Of a stretch of 64,000 bases of DNA, positions 10,150 to 19,030 are shown one piece after another. A program made the position numbers and the translations under genes. Position 1 is the stretch's first letter. Every line of letters begins with the position of its first letter. The notes beneath the pieces were generated by a model. That model ran no database searches and was not told the DNA's origin. It saw nothing but the letters and a program-made list of their open reading frames with translations. This DNA is from Streptomyces roseifaciens (GTDB taxonomy: Bacteria; Actinomycetota; Actinomycetes; Streptomycetales; Streptomycetaceae), in contig NZ_LNBE01000004.1 in assembly GCF_001445655.1 (NCBI RefSeq), positions 124,001 to 188,000 of the forward strand. Reading direction: 5' to 3'.

Positions 10150-11625
10150 TCAGAACTTCGGTTCGGGGGACCGGGAGGTGACGATCTCTTCCGCTTCCTC
10201 CTTCGTCGCCACCGCCGGCGGTGAGCCCTCCAGCGGCTGGCGGGCCGTCTCCCGCATGAAGGCGACGGCGAGCATGCCGATCAGGGCCGCGCCCGCCGTG
10301 TAGAACGCCGGCATCATGTCGCTGCCCGTGGCGTGGATCAGGGCCGTGATCACCAGGGGGGTCGTGCCGCCGAAGAGGGACGTGGAGATGTTGTAGCCGA
10401 TGGCCAGGGAGCCGTAGCGGACGTGGGTGGGGAAGAGGGCGGGGAGGACGGCGGACATGGTGCCGAGGAGGCACACCAGGGGCAGGCCGAGCATCAGCAT
10501 GCCGCCGAGGACGGCCACCAGGCTGCCCTGTTTGAGCAGCAGGAACGCCGGTACCGACAGGGCGACGAAGCCGCCCAGGCCCGCCATCAGCAGGGGTTTG
10601 CGGCCGATCCGGTCGCTGAGCCGGCCCACGCAGGTGATGACGGCCATCAGCAGGATCATCGTGGCGATGAGGATCAGCAGGCCGTGCGTGTCGTCGTAGC
10701 CGAGCCGGTCGGTGAGGTACGTCGGCATGTACGACAGCAGCATGTAGTCGGTGATGCCGTACGCCCCGGCCAGGACGACGCACAGCAGTAGCCGCGCCCA
10801 CTGTGCGGCGAAGATCTCCTTGAGTTCGGTGCCGCCGGTCTCCTCGTCCTCCTCCAGCTTCTGGAAGGCGGGGGTGTCCTCCAGCTTCATCCGCAGGTAG
10901 AGGCCGACGAGGCCGAGCGGGCCGGCGACGAGGAAGGGGATGCGCCAGCCCCAGTCGGTCATCGCGTCGCCGCCGAGCGCGGAGGTCATGGCGGTGACGA
11001 GGCCGGCCGCGCCGACGTAGCCGGCGAGGGTGCCGAGTTCGAGGAAGCTGCCGAAGTAGCCGCGGCGCTTGTCGGGCGCGTACTCGGCGATGAAGGTCGC
11101 GGCGCCCCCGTACTCGCCGCCGGTGGAGAAGCCCTGCAGCATCCGGAAGCAGATCAGCAGCACGGGTGACCAGAAGCCGATGGCCGCGTACGACGGGATG
11201 AGGCCGATGGCGAAGGTGCCGGAGGCCATCAGCACCATCGTCAGGGCCAGGACGCGCTTGCGGCCGATCCGGTCGCCGAGCGGGCCGAAGAACATGCCGC
11301 CGAGGGGCCGGACGAGGAAGGCCACGGCGAAGGTCGCGAGCGAGGACAGCAGGCGCACCGTGTCGTCGCCGGACGGGAAGAAGACGTTCCCGAGGGTGAC
11401 GGCGAGGTAGCTGTAGATGCCGAAGTCGAACCACTCCATGGCGTTGCCGAGCGCCGCCGCCTTGACCGCCCGTCTGACCGTGCGCTCGTCCGTGACGGTG
11501 ATGTCCGTGCGCCGCAGCCGCGGGTTGCGGCGGCGGGCGACGGCCCGGAACAGGGCCGGGTGTCGTCTGACGGCGGCCGGGTCGTGTCCGGCGTTCCCGG
11601 CCTCGGTGCTGCTGCCGTTGGGCAC
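10150..11625 (-). CDS. MHS-family MFS transporter (ProP/ShiA-like)
   Basis: A 491-residue major facilitator with twelve predicted membrane spans, of the metabolite:proton symporter branch. It shows GNAMEWFDFGIYSYLA near residue 60, RPLGGMFFGPLGDRIGRKR in the first inter-domain loop, FSTGGEYGGAATF, and the second-half DRIGRKP. Members import osmolytes or carboxylates such as proline, betaine, citrate or shikimate; the substrate here cannot be told. The start is GTG at 11625 with a GAGGGGG site 8 nt upstream. It is divergent from the 11857 gene. Confidence 0.88.
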   Translation of the reverse strand: MPNGSSTEAGNAGHDPAAVRRHPALFRAVARRRNPRLRRTDITVTDERTVRRAVKAAALGNAMEWFDFGIYSYLAVTLGNVFFPSGDDTVRLLSSLATFAVAFLVRPLGGMFFGPLGDRIGRKRVLALTMVLMASGTFAIGLIPSYAAIGFWSPVLLICFRMLQGFSTGGEYGGAATFIAEYAPDKRRGYFGSFLELGTLAGYVGAAGLVTAMTSALGGDAMTDWGWRIPFLVAGPLGLVGLYLRMKLEDTPAFQKLEEDEETGGTELKEIFAAQWARLLLCVVLAGAYGITDYMLLSYMPTYLTDRLGYDDTHGLLILIATMILLMAVITCVGRLSDRIGRKPLLMAGLGGFVALSVPAFLLLKQGSLVAVLGGMLMLGLPLVCLLGTMSAVLPALFPTHVRYGSLAIGYNISTSLFGGTTPLVITALIHATGSDMMPAFYTAGAALIGMLAVAFMRETARQPLEGSPPAVATKEEAEEIVTSRSPEPKF

Positions 11626-11856
11626 GGCTCGGCCCCCTCACGGTTGCGCGGCGATGTGTACGGGCCTGCGTCTGCACGCTGTGCCGCGGCTCAAACCGGT
11701 GCGCCTGCCGATAGGGAGATTGGTCACGCCCGGCGCCCGGCGCGCCCCGGAAGCTGATATAGGCATGAAGGGAACGCGCGGCCCGATTTCACCGTCCCTC
11801 ACAGCGGGGACGTTCAGCCGGACCCACGAACACCGGAAAGACCAGAGAGAGGGCCG

Positions 11857-12387
11857 ATGGCCGACCGTGTTGCGCCCCGTCGCCCCGGCATGCGCACCGC
11901 CCTGGCGATCTTCGCGGCGGTGACGGTGCTGGCGCTCGGCGGCGTGTGGTTCAGCCAGGCCGAGGACCGGTCGGGCACGGTGGCCGACGCCCCGAAGACG
12001 GCGGCCGCGCAGAAGGCCCACCCCGCGCGGGACACTCCGGAGGCGACGCCGGAGACGCTCGCGCCGCGGGAGATGCCGGGCGTGCGCGAGTGCGGCGTCG
12101 GCAGGCCGGTCGTGGAGCCGAAGATCATCACGCTGAACTGCTCGAACGCCGGGGTGGTGGCCAGCGACATCAAGTGGGACTCGTTCTCCGCGGACGGCGC
12201 GGACGGCTCCGGCGTGGTGCTGGTCTCGGGCGCGGCCGGCGGCGGTTCCCCGGCCTCCTTCCCGGCGCGGCTGCGCCTGTACGACGTCACGAAGGTCGAC
12301 GGGATGATGGCCTTCACGGGCATCGAGGTCAGCTACACGGGCGCCACCCCCCATGCGAAGGCGAAAGAGGTGTACACGATCGCGTGA
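11857..12387 (+). CDS. Membrane-anchored exported protein, partner of the sensor kinase
   Basis: A 176-residue protein with one N-terminal transmembrane segment (about 14-32), a low-complexity Ala/Pro/Thr linker and a C-terminal extracytoplasmic domain of about 100 residues with two cysteines (ECGVGR, LNCSN). The family is not recognised. Its stop overlaps the ATG of the following histidine kinase (TGATG), so the two are translationally coupled. An extracytoplasmic sensing or accessory role is plausible but is inference. Confidence 0.8.
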   Translation: MADRVAPRRPGMRTALAIFAAVTVLALGGVWFSQAEDRSGTVADAPKTAAAQKAHPARDTPEATPETLAPREMPGVRECGVGRPVVEPKIITLNCSNAGVVASDIKWDSFSADGADGSGVVLVSGAAGGGSPASFPARLRLYDVTKVDGMMAFTGIEVSYTGATPHAKAKEVYTIA

Positions 12388-13628
12388 TGGGTATCCGTGG
12401 CCGGATCGCCCTCGCGATCTCCTTCGTCACCGCGCTCGCCGTCGTGGTGCTGGGGCTGGCCGTGCACCACATCTCCACGGCGGAGCGCGACCGGCAGGCC
12501 CAGGCCTACCAGGACGACCTGCTGAGTTCGGCGCTGCAGATCTACCAGCGCGACAGCACGCTCGCGCTGGGCGCCCAACTGGACGACGCGGCGCTGCCGT
12601 TCCCGCTGGCGCAGGCCGTGGCGCGGGGCCGCTCGGGTACGTACATCAGCGACGGGGACGACCCGCGGGTGTGGGCGGCGACGGCGGTCGGCGGCGACAA
12701 GGTGCTCTCGGTGTCGGCGCCCTACCCGGACCGGGATCCGCTGATGACGGCGCTGGACAAGGCGCTGCTGGTGGCGGGCGCGGCGACGGTGGCGCTGATG
12801 GCGGTGGTCGCCTGGTTCGTGGCGCAGAGCCTGTCGCGGCGGCTGCGGCTGAGCGCGGCGGCGGCCCGGCGGATCGCGGCGGGCGAGCCGCCGGACGCGG
12901 AGGCGCTGGCGGCGGGCGGCCGGGACGAGGTCGCGGAGCTGGGCCGCTCGGTGCACCACATGGCGACGTCGCTGGCGGCGCGCGTGGAGGCGGAGCGGGA
13001 GTTCACGGCGGACGTGGCGCACGAGCTGCGGACGCCGGTGGCGGGGCTCGTGGCGTCGGCGGAGCTGCTGCCGCACCCGCGGGCGGTGGAGATGGTGCGC
13101 GAGCGCGCGCAGACGATGCGGGTGCTGGTGGAGGACCTGCTGGAGGTGTCCCGGCTGGACGCCGGCCGGGAGCGCGCCCAGCTGGACGCCGTCGAGCTGC
13201 CGTCGCTGGTGCGCGGGATCGTCAAGCGGGCGCGGGGCCAGCGCGGGGTCGACGACGTGGCGGTCGAGGTGGTCGGCGAGGGCCGCATCGTGGCGACGGA
13301 CGCCCGCCGCGTGGAGCGCATCCTGGTGAACATCCTGGCCAACGCGGCGAAGCACGGGAAGCCGCCGATCGAGGTCACCGTGGAGGGCACGCGGATCGTG
13401 GTGCGCGACCACGGCGACGGCTATCCGCCGGACCTGGTGGACCAGGGGCCGCGGCGCTTCCGCACGGCGGCGCCGGAACGCGGCACGGGGCACGGCCTCG
13501 GACTGACGATCGCGGTGGGCCAGGCGGTGGTGCTGGGGGCGCGGCTGGAGTTCGGCACGGCGCAGGGCGGGGGCGCGCAGGCGATCCTGGACCTGCCCGA
13601 GGCGGAGTCTCCTGCGGAGGGCGAGTGA
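12387..13628 (+). CDS. Two-component sensor histidine kinase without adjacent regulator
   Basis: A 413-residue kinase. Transmembrane segments at about 7-27 and 124-147 bracket an extracytoplasmic domain of about 95 residues. HAMP follows, then HisKA with phospho-acceptor H212 in FTADVAHELRTP, then a HATPase with N-box ILANAAKHGK, G1 DHGDGYP and G2 GTGHGLGLTI. All catalytic boxes are intact. No response regulator gene lies on either side; the upstream overlapping gene encodes an exported protein instead. The kinase must therefore use a partner encoded elsewhere, or the regulator has been lost. Confidence 0.9.
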   Translation: MGIRGRIALAISFVTALAVVVLGLAVHHISTAERDRQAQAYQDDLLSSALQIYQRDSTLALGAQLDDAALPFPLAQAVARGRSGTYISDGDDPRVWAATAVGGDKVLSVSAPYPDRDPLMTALDKALLVAGAATVALMAVVAWFVAQSLSRRLRLSAAAARRIAAGEPPDAEALAAGGRDEVAELGRSVHHMATSLAARVEAEREFTADVAHELRTPVAGLVASAELLPHPRAVEMVRERAQTMRVLVEDLLEVSRLDAGRERAQLDAVELPSLVRGIVKRARGQRGVDDVAVEVVGEGRIVATDARRVERILVNILANAAKHGKPPIEVTVEGTRIVVRDHGDGYPPDLVDQGPRRFRTAAPERGTGHGLGLTIAVGQAVVLGARLEFGTAQGGGAQAILDLPEAESPAEGE

Positions 13629-13793
13629 CGGCGTCTGCCCTGTGGGCTCGTTGCGCGTGCGGCGGGCGTCCTCAATCGCCGGACGGGCCGGATTGGTGCC
13701 GGGCTCGGCTAGATCAAGGCCGGTGAGCTCGGCACGGCCGAGCCGTCCGGCGTTCGAGGAGCGGGGTCCGGGGCGGCGCCCCGGATCGGTGGC

Positions 13794-14261
13794 CTACAGG
13801 CCCAGGTCCTTGATGATCTTCGCTACGTGGCCCGTGGCCTTCACGTTGTAGAGCGCACGCTCGACCCGGCCGTCCTCGTCCACGATCACCGTCGACCGGA
13901 TCACCCCGGTGACGGTCTTCCCGTACAGCTTCTTCTCGCCGAAGGCGCCGTACGCCTCCAGGACCTTCTTCTCGGGGTCGCCGACGAGCGTGACCTGGAG
14001 GCTCTCCTTCTCGCGGAACTTCGCGAGCTTCTCCGGCTTGTCGGGGGAGACGCCGATCACGTCGTAGCCGTGGCCGGCGAGGAAGTCGAGGTTGTCGGTG
14101 AAGTCGCAGGCCTGCTTGGTGCAGCCGGGGGTGAGGGCGGCAGGGTAGAAGTAGACGATCACCTTGCGGCCCTTGCGGTCCGCGAGCGAGACCGGGTTGC
14201 CGTCGGCGTCGGGAAGGGTGAAGGCGGGGGCGGTGTCGCCGGGCTGCAGTCGCTCGCTCAT
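13794..14261 (-). CDS. bcp: Bcp-type peroxiredoxin
   Basis: A 155-residue thioredoxin-dependent thiol peroxidase reducing hydrogen peroxide and organic hydroperoxides in the cytoplasm. The active site ALTPGCTKQACDF has peroxidatic C47 and resolving C52, spaced five apart as in atypical two-Cys Bcp proteins. The ATG at 14261 is preceded by AGGAGAGCC on the minus strand. It converges on the sensor kinase. Confidence 0.95.
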   Translation of the reverse strand: MSERLQPGDTAPAFTLPDADGNPVSLADRKGRKVIVYFYPAALTPGCTKQACDFTDNLDFLAGHGYDVIGVSPDKPEKLAKFREKESLQVTLVGDPEKKVLEAYGAFGEKKLYGKTVTGVIRSTVIVDEDGRVERALYNVKATGHVAKIIKDLGL

Positions 14262-14402
14262 GGCTCTCCTCGGGTCGTGGGCCTGCGTCCCGAGCGTAGT
14301 CACCGGCCCGATCGGGGGTGCCGCGGGGCACGGGGTCCGGCGAGCTGACAGACTGTCGTCATCACTCATCATCACTCTTATCGAGACGACGGAGGCAGCG
14401 CG

Positions 14403-14723
14403 GTGTCGGATGCCAGGACCCCTGCGCAGATCGAGGCGGACATCGCCCGCAGGCGGAACGAGCTCGCCGTGACGCTCGACGAGATCGGCGTGCGGATGCA
14501 CCCGAGCACGATCGTGGGCGACGCGAAGGCGAAGGTCGCCGCGAAGGTGGACCACACCGCGGGCCGTGCCTGTGCGGCGGCGCACCGGCTGGTGTCGGAC
14601 GCGAAGGCGCGCTTCACCACGGAGGAGGGCGCTCCGCGGCTGGACCGGATCGTGCCGGTGGCGATGGTCGCGGTGGGCGTGCTGGGGCTGATCGCCGTAT
14701 CGTCGCGGCGCCGCGGGGCGTAG
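14403..14723 (+). CDS. DUF3618 small membrane protein
   Basis: A 106-residue protein starting at GTG. The N-terminal helix TPAQIEADIARRRNELAVTLDEI is the DUF3618 signature. A single transmembrane segment near the C-terminus (about 84-101) ends in SSRRRGA. Function unknown; members are widespread small envelope proteins in actinobacteria. It diverges from bcp. Confidence 0.8.
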   Translation: MSDARTPAQIEADIARRRNELAVTLDEIGVRMHPSTIVGDAKAKVAAKVDHTAGRACAAAHRLVSDAKARFTTEEGAPRLDRIVPVAMVAVGVLGLIAVSSRRRGA

Positions 14724-14787
14724 GTCACATCCACGGATCCGTGATCCGTGGCCGCGGGGCCGGGTGCGGGCGGGTACGGTCGTCCGT

Positions 14788-15129
14788 GTGAGTACGAACC
14801 CCACCCACGACAAGCTGCCCATCCGGATGCTGCACGACCGCGTGCTGGTCCGGACCGACATCCCGGAGGGCGAGCGCCGGTCCTCCGGCGGCATCGTCAT
14901 TCCCGCGACGGCGGCGGTGGGCCGCCGGCTGGCCTGGGCCGAGGTCGTGGCGGTCGGGCAGAGCGTGCGCACGGTGGAGCCGGGCGACCGGGTGCTGTAC
15001 GACCCCGAGGACCGGGCCGAGGTGGAGGTCCGGGGCGTGGCGTACGTGCTGATGCGCGAGCGCGATCTGCACGCCGTGGCCGCGGAGCGGCTGGAGGGCT
15101 CGGAGGACTCCACGGGCCTCTACCTGTAG
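14788..15129 (+). CDS. GroES-like co-chaperonin domain protein
   Basis: A 113-residue protein with a cpn10 fold: LPIRMLHDRVLVRTD at the N-terminus, a mobile-loop-like GERRSSGGIVIPATA, and VVAVGQSVRTVEPGDRVLYDP. It is longer than true GroES, has an extended C-tail, and no groEL is next to it, so it is likely a GroES paralogue rather than the housekeeping GroES. GTG at 14788 is chosen because the conserved domain starts soon after; an in-frame ATG 24 bp upstream would add an unlikely leader. Confidence 0.82.
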   Translation: MSTNPTHDKLPIRMLHDRVLVRTDIPEGERRSSGGIVIPATAAVGRRLAWAEVVAVGQSVRTVEPGDRVLYDPEDRAEVEVRGVAYVLMRERDLHAVAAERLEGSEDSTGLYL

Positions 15130-15157
15130 TACGCCCCTTTTGGTACGGTTGTCCGAA

Positions 15158-15198
15158 CCCGACGAGACGCGCCGTACCGGGTCAGGACAAGACGACGC
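15158..15198 (+). promoter_or_regulatory. Guanidine-III riboswitch (ykkC-III)
   Basis: The segment opens CCCGACGAGACGCGCCGTAC and continues with GGGTCAGGACAAGACGACGC. This closely follows the guanidine-III aptamer consensus (CCGGACGAG, CGCCGTACC, GGTCAGGACAAGACG, GCGC) as in the Thermobifida fusca structure. The pairings CCCG/CGGG and GCGCCGT with its 3' partner fit the H-type pseudoknot. It lies 22 nt upstream of the GGAGG of the SMR exporter gene, so ligand folding would release that ribosome site and switch on guanidinium export. Confidence 0.9.
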
Positions 15199-15231
15199 AC
15201 CCCTGGAAGCTCTCTCCACGGAGGTGCCGTC

Positions 15232-15552
15232 ATGGCATGGGTCCTGCTTGCCGTCGCCGGTCTGCTCGAGGTCGGCTGGTCGATCGGCATGAAGTTCACC
15301 GAAGGGTTCACCCGGCTGTGGCCGAGCGTGTTCACCATCGCGGGTATCGCCGCCAGCATGCTGCTGCTGTCGCAGGCGGCGAAGTCCCTTCCCATCGGTA
15401 CGGCCTACGGCGTGTGGGTCGGCATCGGCGCGGCCGGTGCGGCGGTCCTGGGCATGCTGGTCCTGGGCGAGCCGGCCACGGCCGCGCGGATCTTCTTCAT
15501 TGTGCTGTTGCTGGTGGCGGTCGTGGGTTTGAAGGCGACGTCGGGCCACTGA
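15232..15552 (+). CDS. sugE: SMR guanidinium exporter (Gdx/SugE type)
   Basis: A 106-residue, four-helix small multidrug resistance protein. It carries the essential membrane glutamate E13 (LLEVGWSIGMK) and the SugE-type GFTRLWPS motif. Subtype members export guanidinium by proton antiport as antiparallel dimers. The guanidine-III riboswitch directly upstream strongly supports guanidinium rather than quaternary ammonium as the natural substrate. GGAGG at 15220-15224 sets the start. It is a single-gene homodimeric form. Confidence 0.93.
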   Translation: MAWVLLAVAGLLEVGWSIGMKFTEGFTRLWPSVFTIAGIAASMLLLSQAAKSLPIGTAYGVWVGIGAAGAAVLGMLVLGEPATAARIFFIVLLLVAVVGLKATSGH

Positions 15553-15589
15553 CCGGCCGGGGGCCGGGGATGCCCCGGCCCGCGGCTCG

Positions 15590-17950
15590 TCAGTAGTCGC
15601 CCAGCAGGTCCCGGTCCAGGCCGCCGACCCCGTGCCCGTCCTTCGGCTCGTTCGGGATGAACGTGGGGAACCCCGGCAGCGACGGCGGTGACGGCGGCCC
15701 CGTCGGGAAGCCCGGCGGCGGCCCGGTCGGCGGCAGCGGCGGGAACGACGGCGTGGGCGGCCCGGTGGGCGGTGCCGGCGGCGTGGGCGGCGCGGAGGTC
15801 TCCGGCGGCGCCGAGAACACCGGCGGCTCCATGGTCGGGATGCGGGCGCCGCTCTCCAGCTCCAGGTCGAAGTCCTTGACGGAGGTGCCCCGGAGGGCGG
15901 CGGCGGTGTAGGCGGCCCAGATGTCGGCGGGGAAGCCGCCGCCGTTGATGCGGGCCTGCCCGGCGGCCCCGTAGAGGGACTTGTGCTCGCCGGTTTCGGA
16001 GTCCTGGCCCATCACGGCGACGACGGTCGCGAGGTCGGGGGTGTAGCCCGCGAACCACGCGGCCTTGTCGTCCTCGGCGGTGCCGGTCTTGCCGGCGGCG
16101 GGCCGCCCCGCGGCCTGCGCGCCGCGGCCGGTGCCGTTCTCGACGACGCTCTCCAGGATCGAGGTGGTGGTGTCGGCGGCCGTGCGCGTCACGGCCTGCT
16201 TCACGTCCTTGCCCGGCAGCGGGACGATCTCGGCGCCCTTGGAGACCTTGTCGACCATGGTGTACGCGCCGTGCCGCCCGTGGTTGGCGAGCGTCGCGTA
16301 CGCCTGGGTCATGTCCAGGACGCTGGCGTTGGCGACGCCGAGCGCGATGGAGGGGGTGGCGGTCAGGTCGGGGGTGTTCTCGGGGATGCCGAGGGCGACG
16401 GCGGTGTCCTTGACCTTGGCCGGGCCGACGTCCTGGGCCATCTGGGCGTAGACGGCGTTGACGGACAGGTCGGTGGCCTTGGTGACGGTGATCCGCCCGT
16501 AGGAGATGTCGTCCTCGTTGGCGGGGGCGTAGCCGACGGGCCCGTCCGGCCCCTGCACGGGGCGCTTGTTGGTCCCGTCGTAGAGCGTGTAGGGGGTGAT
16601 GGTGCGCCCGTCCTGCGTGGACGAGTCGTTGGCGACCGCCGAGGTGAAGACGAACGGCTTGAAGGTGGAGCCGACCTGGAAGTCGCGGCGGGTGGCGTTG
16701 TTGACGAACTGCTTGGTGTAGTCGATGCCGCCGTAGAGGGCGACGACCCGGCCCGTGCGCGGGTCGATGGAGGCGCCGCCGGCCCGTACGTACCGGTCGA
16801 CCGTGCGGTTGTCGCTGAGCTCGTCCATCAGCTGCTTCTGGACGGCGCCGACGAAGGCCTCCTGCTTCTTCTTCTCGATGGTCGTGGTGATGCGGTAGCC
16901 GCCGCGGGCGAGCGTCTGCTCGTCGACGATCTTGTTGCTGGTGAGGTAGTCCTTGACCGCCTCCACCAGATAGCCGCGCTGGCCGGACATGCCGAGCCGC
17001 GCCCGCGCCTTGCCGGGGGCGGGGAACTTCATGGCGTTGCGCTCGTCCTGGCTCAGCCACTTCTTCTTGACCATGCCGTCGAGGACGTAGTTCCAGCGGG
17101 CGGTGGCGCGCGCCTGGTTCTCGGGGTGGGCGCCGACGTCGTACAGGCTCGGGGCGTTGAGGAGCGTGGCGAGGTAGGCGCCCTCGGCGGTGTTCAGCTT
17201 GTCGGAGTCCTTGCCGTAGTACGCCTGGGAGGCGGCCTGGATGCCGTAGGCGTTGCGGCCGAAGTAGCTGGTGTTCAAATAGCCTTCGAGGATGTCGTCC
17301 TTGCTCTCCTCGCGGTCCAGCTTGATGGCGATGAAGAATTCCTTCACCTTGCGGGTGATGGTCTGCTCCTGGCCCAGGTAATAGTTCTTCACGTACTGCT
17401 GGGTGATGGTGGAGCCGGACTGCTTGCCCTTGCCGGTGACGGTGTTCCAGGCGGCGCGCAGCATGGCCTCGGGGTTCACGGCGGACTCGGAGTAGAAGTC
17501 GCGGTCCTCGGCGGCGAGCACGGCGTGCTGCACGGTGCGGGGCACCTTGCTGAGCGGCACGCTCTCGCGGTTGACCTCGCCGTCGCGCGCCAGCTGGCTG
17601 CCGTCGGCGTAGAGGAAGACGTTGCTCTCGGCGACCGCGGCCTGGTTGGCGGCGGGGATCTGCACGAGCATGTAGCCGGCGATGAGGCCGCCCGCGACGA
17701 GGAGGACGAGGAGCAGGAAGGCGCCCAGCACCATCCGCCAGGTGGGCAGGAGGCGCCGCCAGCCGGTGCGGCGGCGGCCGTTCCTGCCGTTGCCGTTGCC
17801 GTTGCCGTTGCCGGGGCGGTCCGGCCGTCCCGGTGTCCCGGGCCGGCCGCCGTGCCCGCCGCGCCCCGGGCCGCCGGTCTCCCTGGGCGCCCAGCCCGCC
17901 GGTGCGCCACGGCCGCCCCCGGCGGCCCGCTGTGCGTGCTCGTCGCTCAT
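15590..17950 (-). CDS. Class A penicillin-binding protein (GT51 + transpeptidase)
   Basis: A 786-residue bifunctional peptidoglycan synthase. A basic, Gly/Asn-rich cytoplasmic tail precedes one membrane anchor (about 73-95). The glycosyltransferase domain (about 105-290) contains AAEDRDFYSE, GSTITQQYVKN and a YLNTSYFGRNAYGIQ-type motif. The transpeptidase domain has nucleophile motif STFK, SVN and KTGTA. A roughly 70-residue proline-rich tail (repeats such as PPTGPP) follows and probably extends into the wall. The ATG at 17950 gives the usual domain start. It converges on sugE. Confidence 0.94.
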   Translation of the reverse strand: MSDEHAQRAAGGGRGAPAGWAPRETGGPGRGGHGGRPGTPGRPDRPGNGNGNGNGRNGRRRTGWRRLLPTWRMVLGAFLLLVLLVAGGLIAGYMLVQIPAANQAAVAESNVFLYADGSQLARDGEVNRESVPLSKVPRTVQHAVLAAEDRDFYSESAVNPEAMLRAAWNTVTGKGKQSGSTITQQYVKNYYLGQEQTITRKVKEFFIAIKLDREESKDDILEGYLNTSYFGRNAYGIQAASQAYYGKDSDKLNTAEGAYLATLLNAPSLYDVGAHPENQARATARWNYVLDGMVKKKWLSQDERNAMKFPAPGKARARLGMSGQRGYLVEAVKDYLTSNKIVDEQTLARGGYRITTTIEKKKQEAFVGAVQKQLMDELSDNRTVDRYVRAGGASIDPRTGRVVALYGGIDYTKQFVNNATRRDFQVGSTFKPFVFTSAVANDSSTQDGRTITPYTLYDGTNKRPVQGPDGPVGYAPANEDDISYGRITVTKATDLSVNAVYAQMAQDVGPAKVKDTAVALGIPENTPDLTATPSIALGVANASVLDMTQAYATLANHGRHGAYTMVDKVSKGAEIVPLPGKDVKQAVTRTAADTTTSILESVVENGTGRGAQAAGRPAAGKTGTAEDDKAAWFAGYTPDLATVVAVMGQDSETGEHKSLYGAAGQARINGGGFPADIWAAYTAAALRGTSVKDFDLELESGARIPTMEPPVFSAPPETSAPPTPPAPPTGPPTPSFPPLPPTGPPPGFPTGPPSPPSLPGFPTFIPNEPKDGHGVGGLDRDLLGDY

Positions 17951-18283
17951 GTCTGTAGGGACTCCTCGGCCGCCGCCGTTGGTTCGGTCACGGCGGCGCG
18001 GTCTCGTGTCGGGCGGTCCGCTGTGTTTCGTACACGTCGTACATCCCGTCGAACACTGTCGCATCATGCGTTCCGCGCCATGGCACGTTCCGCACACCGG
18101 GCAGACCCGGCTCGGCCGTCCGGGCCAGGCGCCGGCCACTCCGGGGAGTGAAAACCGGGGCCGACGCTGCCGAGGTTCAACGACCGGATGCGGTACGAGA
18201 TGCGCCCCGGCGGGGCCGTTGCGGTGAATGTCCCCTCTCGCGCAACGCCCTGAATCGATTCTTCCGCTCGCTACGCTGTTCGT
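17951..18283. other. Divergent intergenic region, PBP / DUF1707
   Basis: 333 bp between divergent genes. It contains no convincing ORF, RNA gene or repeat. A weak sigma70-like TACGCT lies 11 bp before the DUF1707 ATG and no Shine-Dalgarno is visible there, so that mRNA may be leaderless or nearly so. Confidence 0.5.
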
Positions 18284-18973
18284 ATGATGAGCGAACTTCC
18301 TGACATGAGGGCGTCCGACGCGGAGCGGGAGCGTGTGGCCGAGGCCCTGCGCGAGGCCGTCGCCGAGGGCCGGCTGACCATGGAGGAGTTCGAGGAACGG
18401 CTGGAAGCGGCCTACACGGCGCGGACGCACGGCGACCTGGAGCCGCTCGTGCGCGACCTGCCGGCCCCCGCCGGCGCCGTCTCCCTCACCAAGCCCGCGG
18501 GCGCGACCGCGCCGGCACAGCAGAGCTGGGCGGACCGCATCGGCGGCCCCGCGAGCAGCACGGTGGCCATCGGCGTCATGGGCGGCTTCCAGCGCCGCGG
18601 CGCCTGGACGGTGCCCCGCCGCTTCACCGCCTTCACCTTCTGGGGCGGCGGCGAGATCGACCTGCGCGACGCGCGCTTCGAGGACGGCGAGATCGTCATC
18701 CGCTGCATCGCCGTCATGGGCGGCATGCAGGTCACCGTGCCGCCGGACCTGGACGTGCACGTCGACGGCATCGGCATCATGGGCGGCTTCGACGACAAGG
18801 CCTCCGGCCCGGGCACCCCGGGCTCGCCGCGGGTGCGCGTCACCGGCTTCACCTTCTGGGGCGGGGTGGGGGTGGTCCGGAAGGTCACGCAGGAGGAGCG
18901 CAGGAGGCTCCGCGAGGAGCGGCGCGAGCAGCGGCGCCTGGACCGCGAGGAGCGGCGCAGGCCGCTGGAGTAA
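18284..18973 (+). CDS. DUF1707 / LiaF-like domain protein
   Basis: A 229-residue protein. Its N-terminal DUF1707 (MRASDAERERVAEALREAV ... EFEERLEAAYTART) is typical of actinobacterial regulators and envelope proteins. The second half repeats GVMGGFQRRG / AVMGGMQV / GIMGGFDD and FTFWGG, a beta-solenoid pattern like the C-terminal domain of LiaF (cell-wall-active antibiotic response). The tail is strongly basic and helical (RRRLREERREQRRLD). No membrane segment is seen. It may monitor envelope state; function not established. The ATG pair at 18284/18287 leaves the start ambiguous by one codon. Confidence 0.82.
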   Translation: MMSELPDMRASDAERERVAEALREAVAEGRLTMEEFEERLEAAYTARTHGDLEPLVRDLPAPAGAVSLTKPAGATAPAQQSWADRIGGPASSTVAIGVMGGFQRRGAWTVPRRFTAFTFWGGGEIDLRDARFEDGEIVIRCIAVMGGMQVTVPPDLDVHVDGIGIMGGFDDKASGPGTPGSPRVRVTGFTFWGGVGVVRKVTQEERRRLREERREQRRLDREERRRPLE

Positions 18974-19030
18974 GGCGCTTACCGGGAGCCGGGAGCCGGG
19001 AGCGAGCCGGGGGCCGGAGCCCCCGGCGCG

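Noticed and set aside
15983..18151. 722-codon plus-strand frame across the PBP gene
   Set aside because: Composition is Gly/Val/Asp shadow of the PBP coding strand; no domain and no ribosome site.
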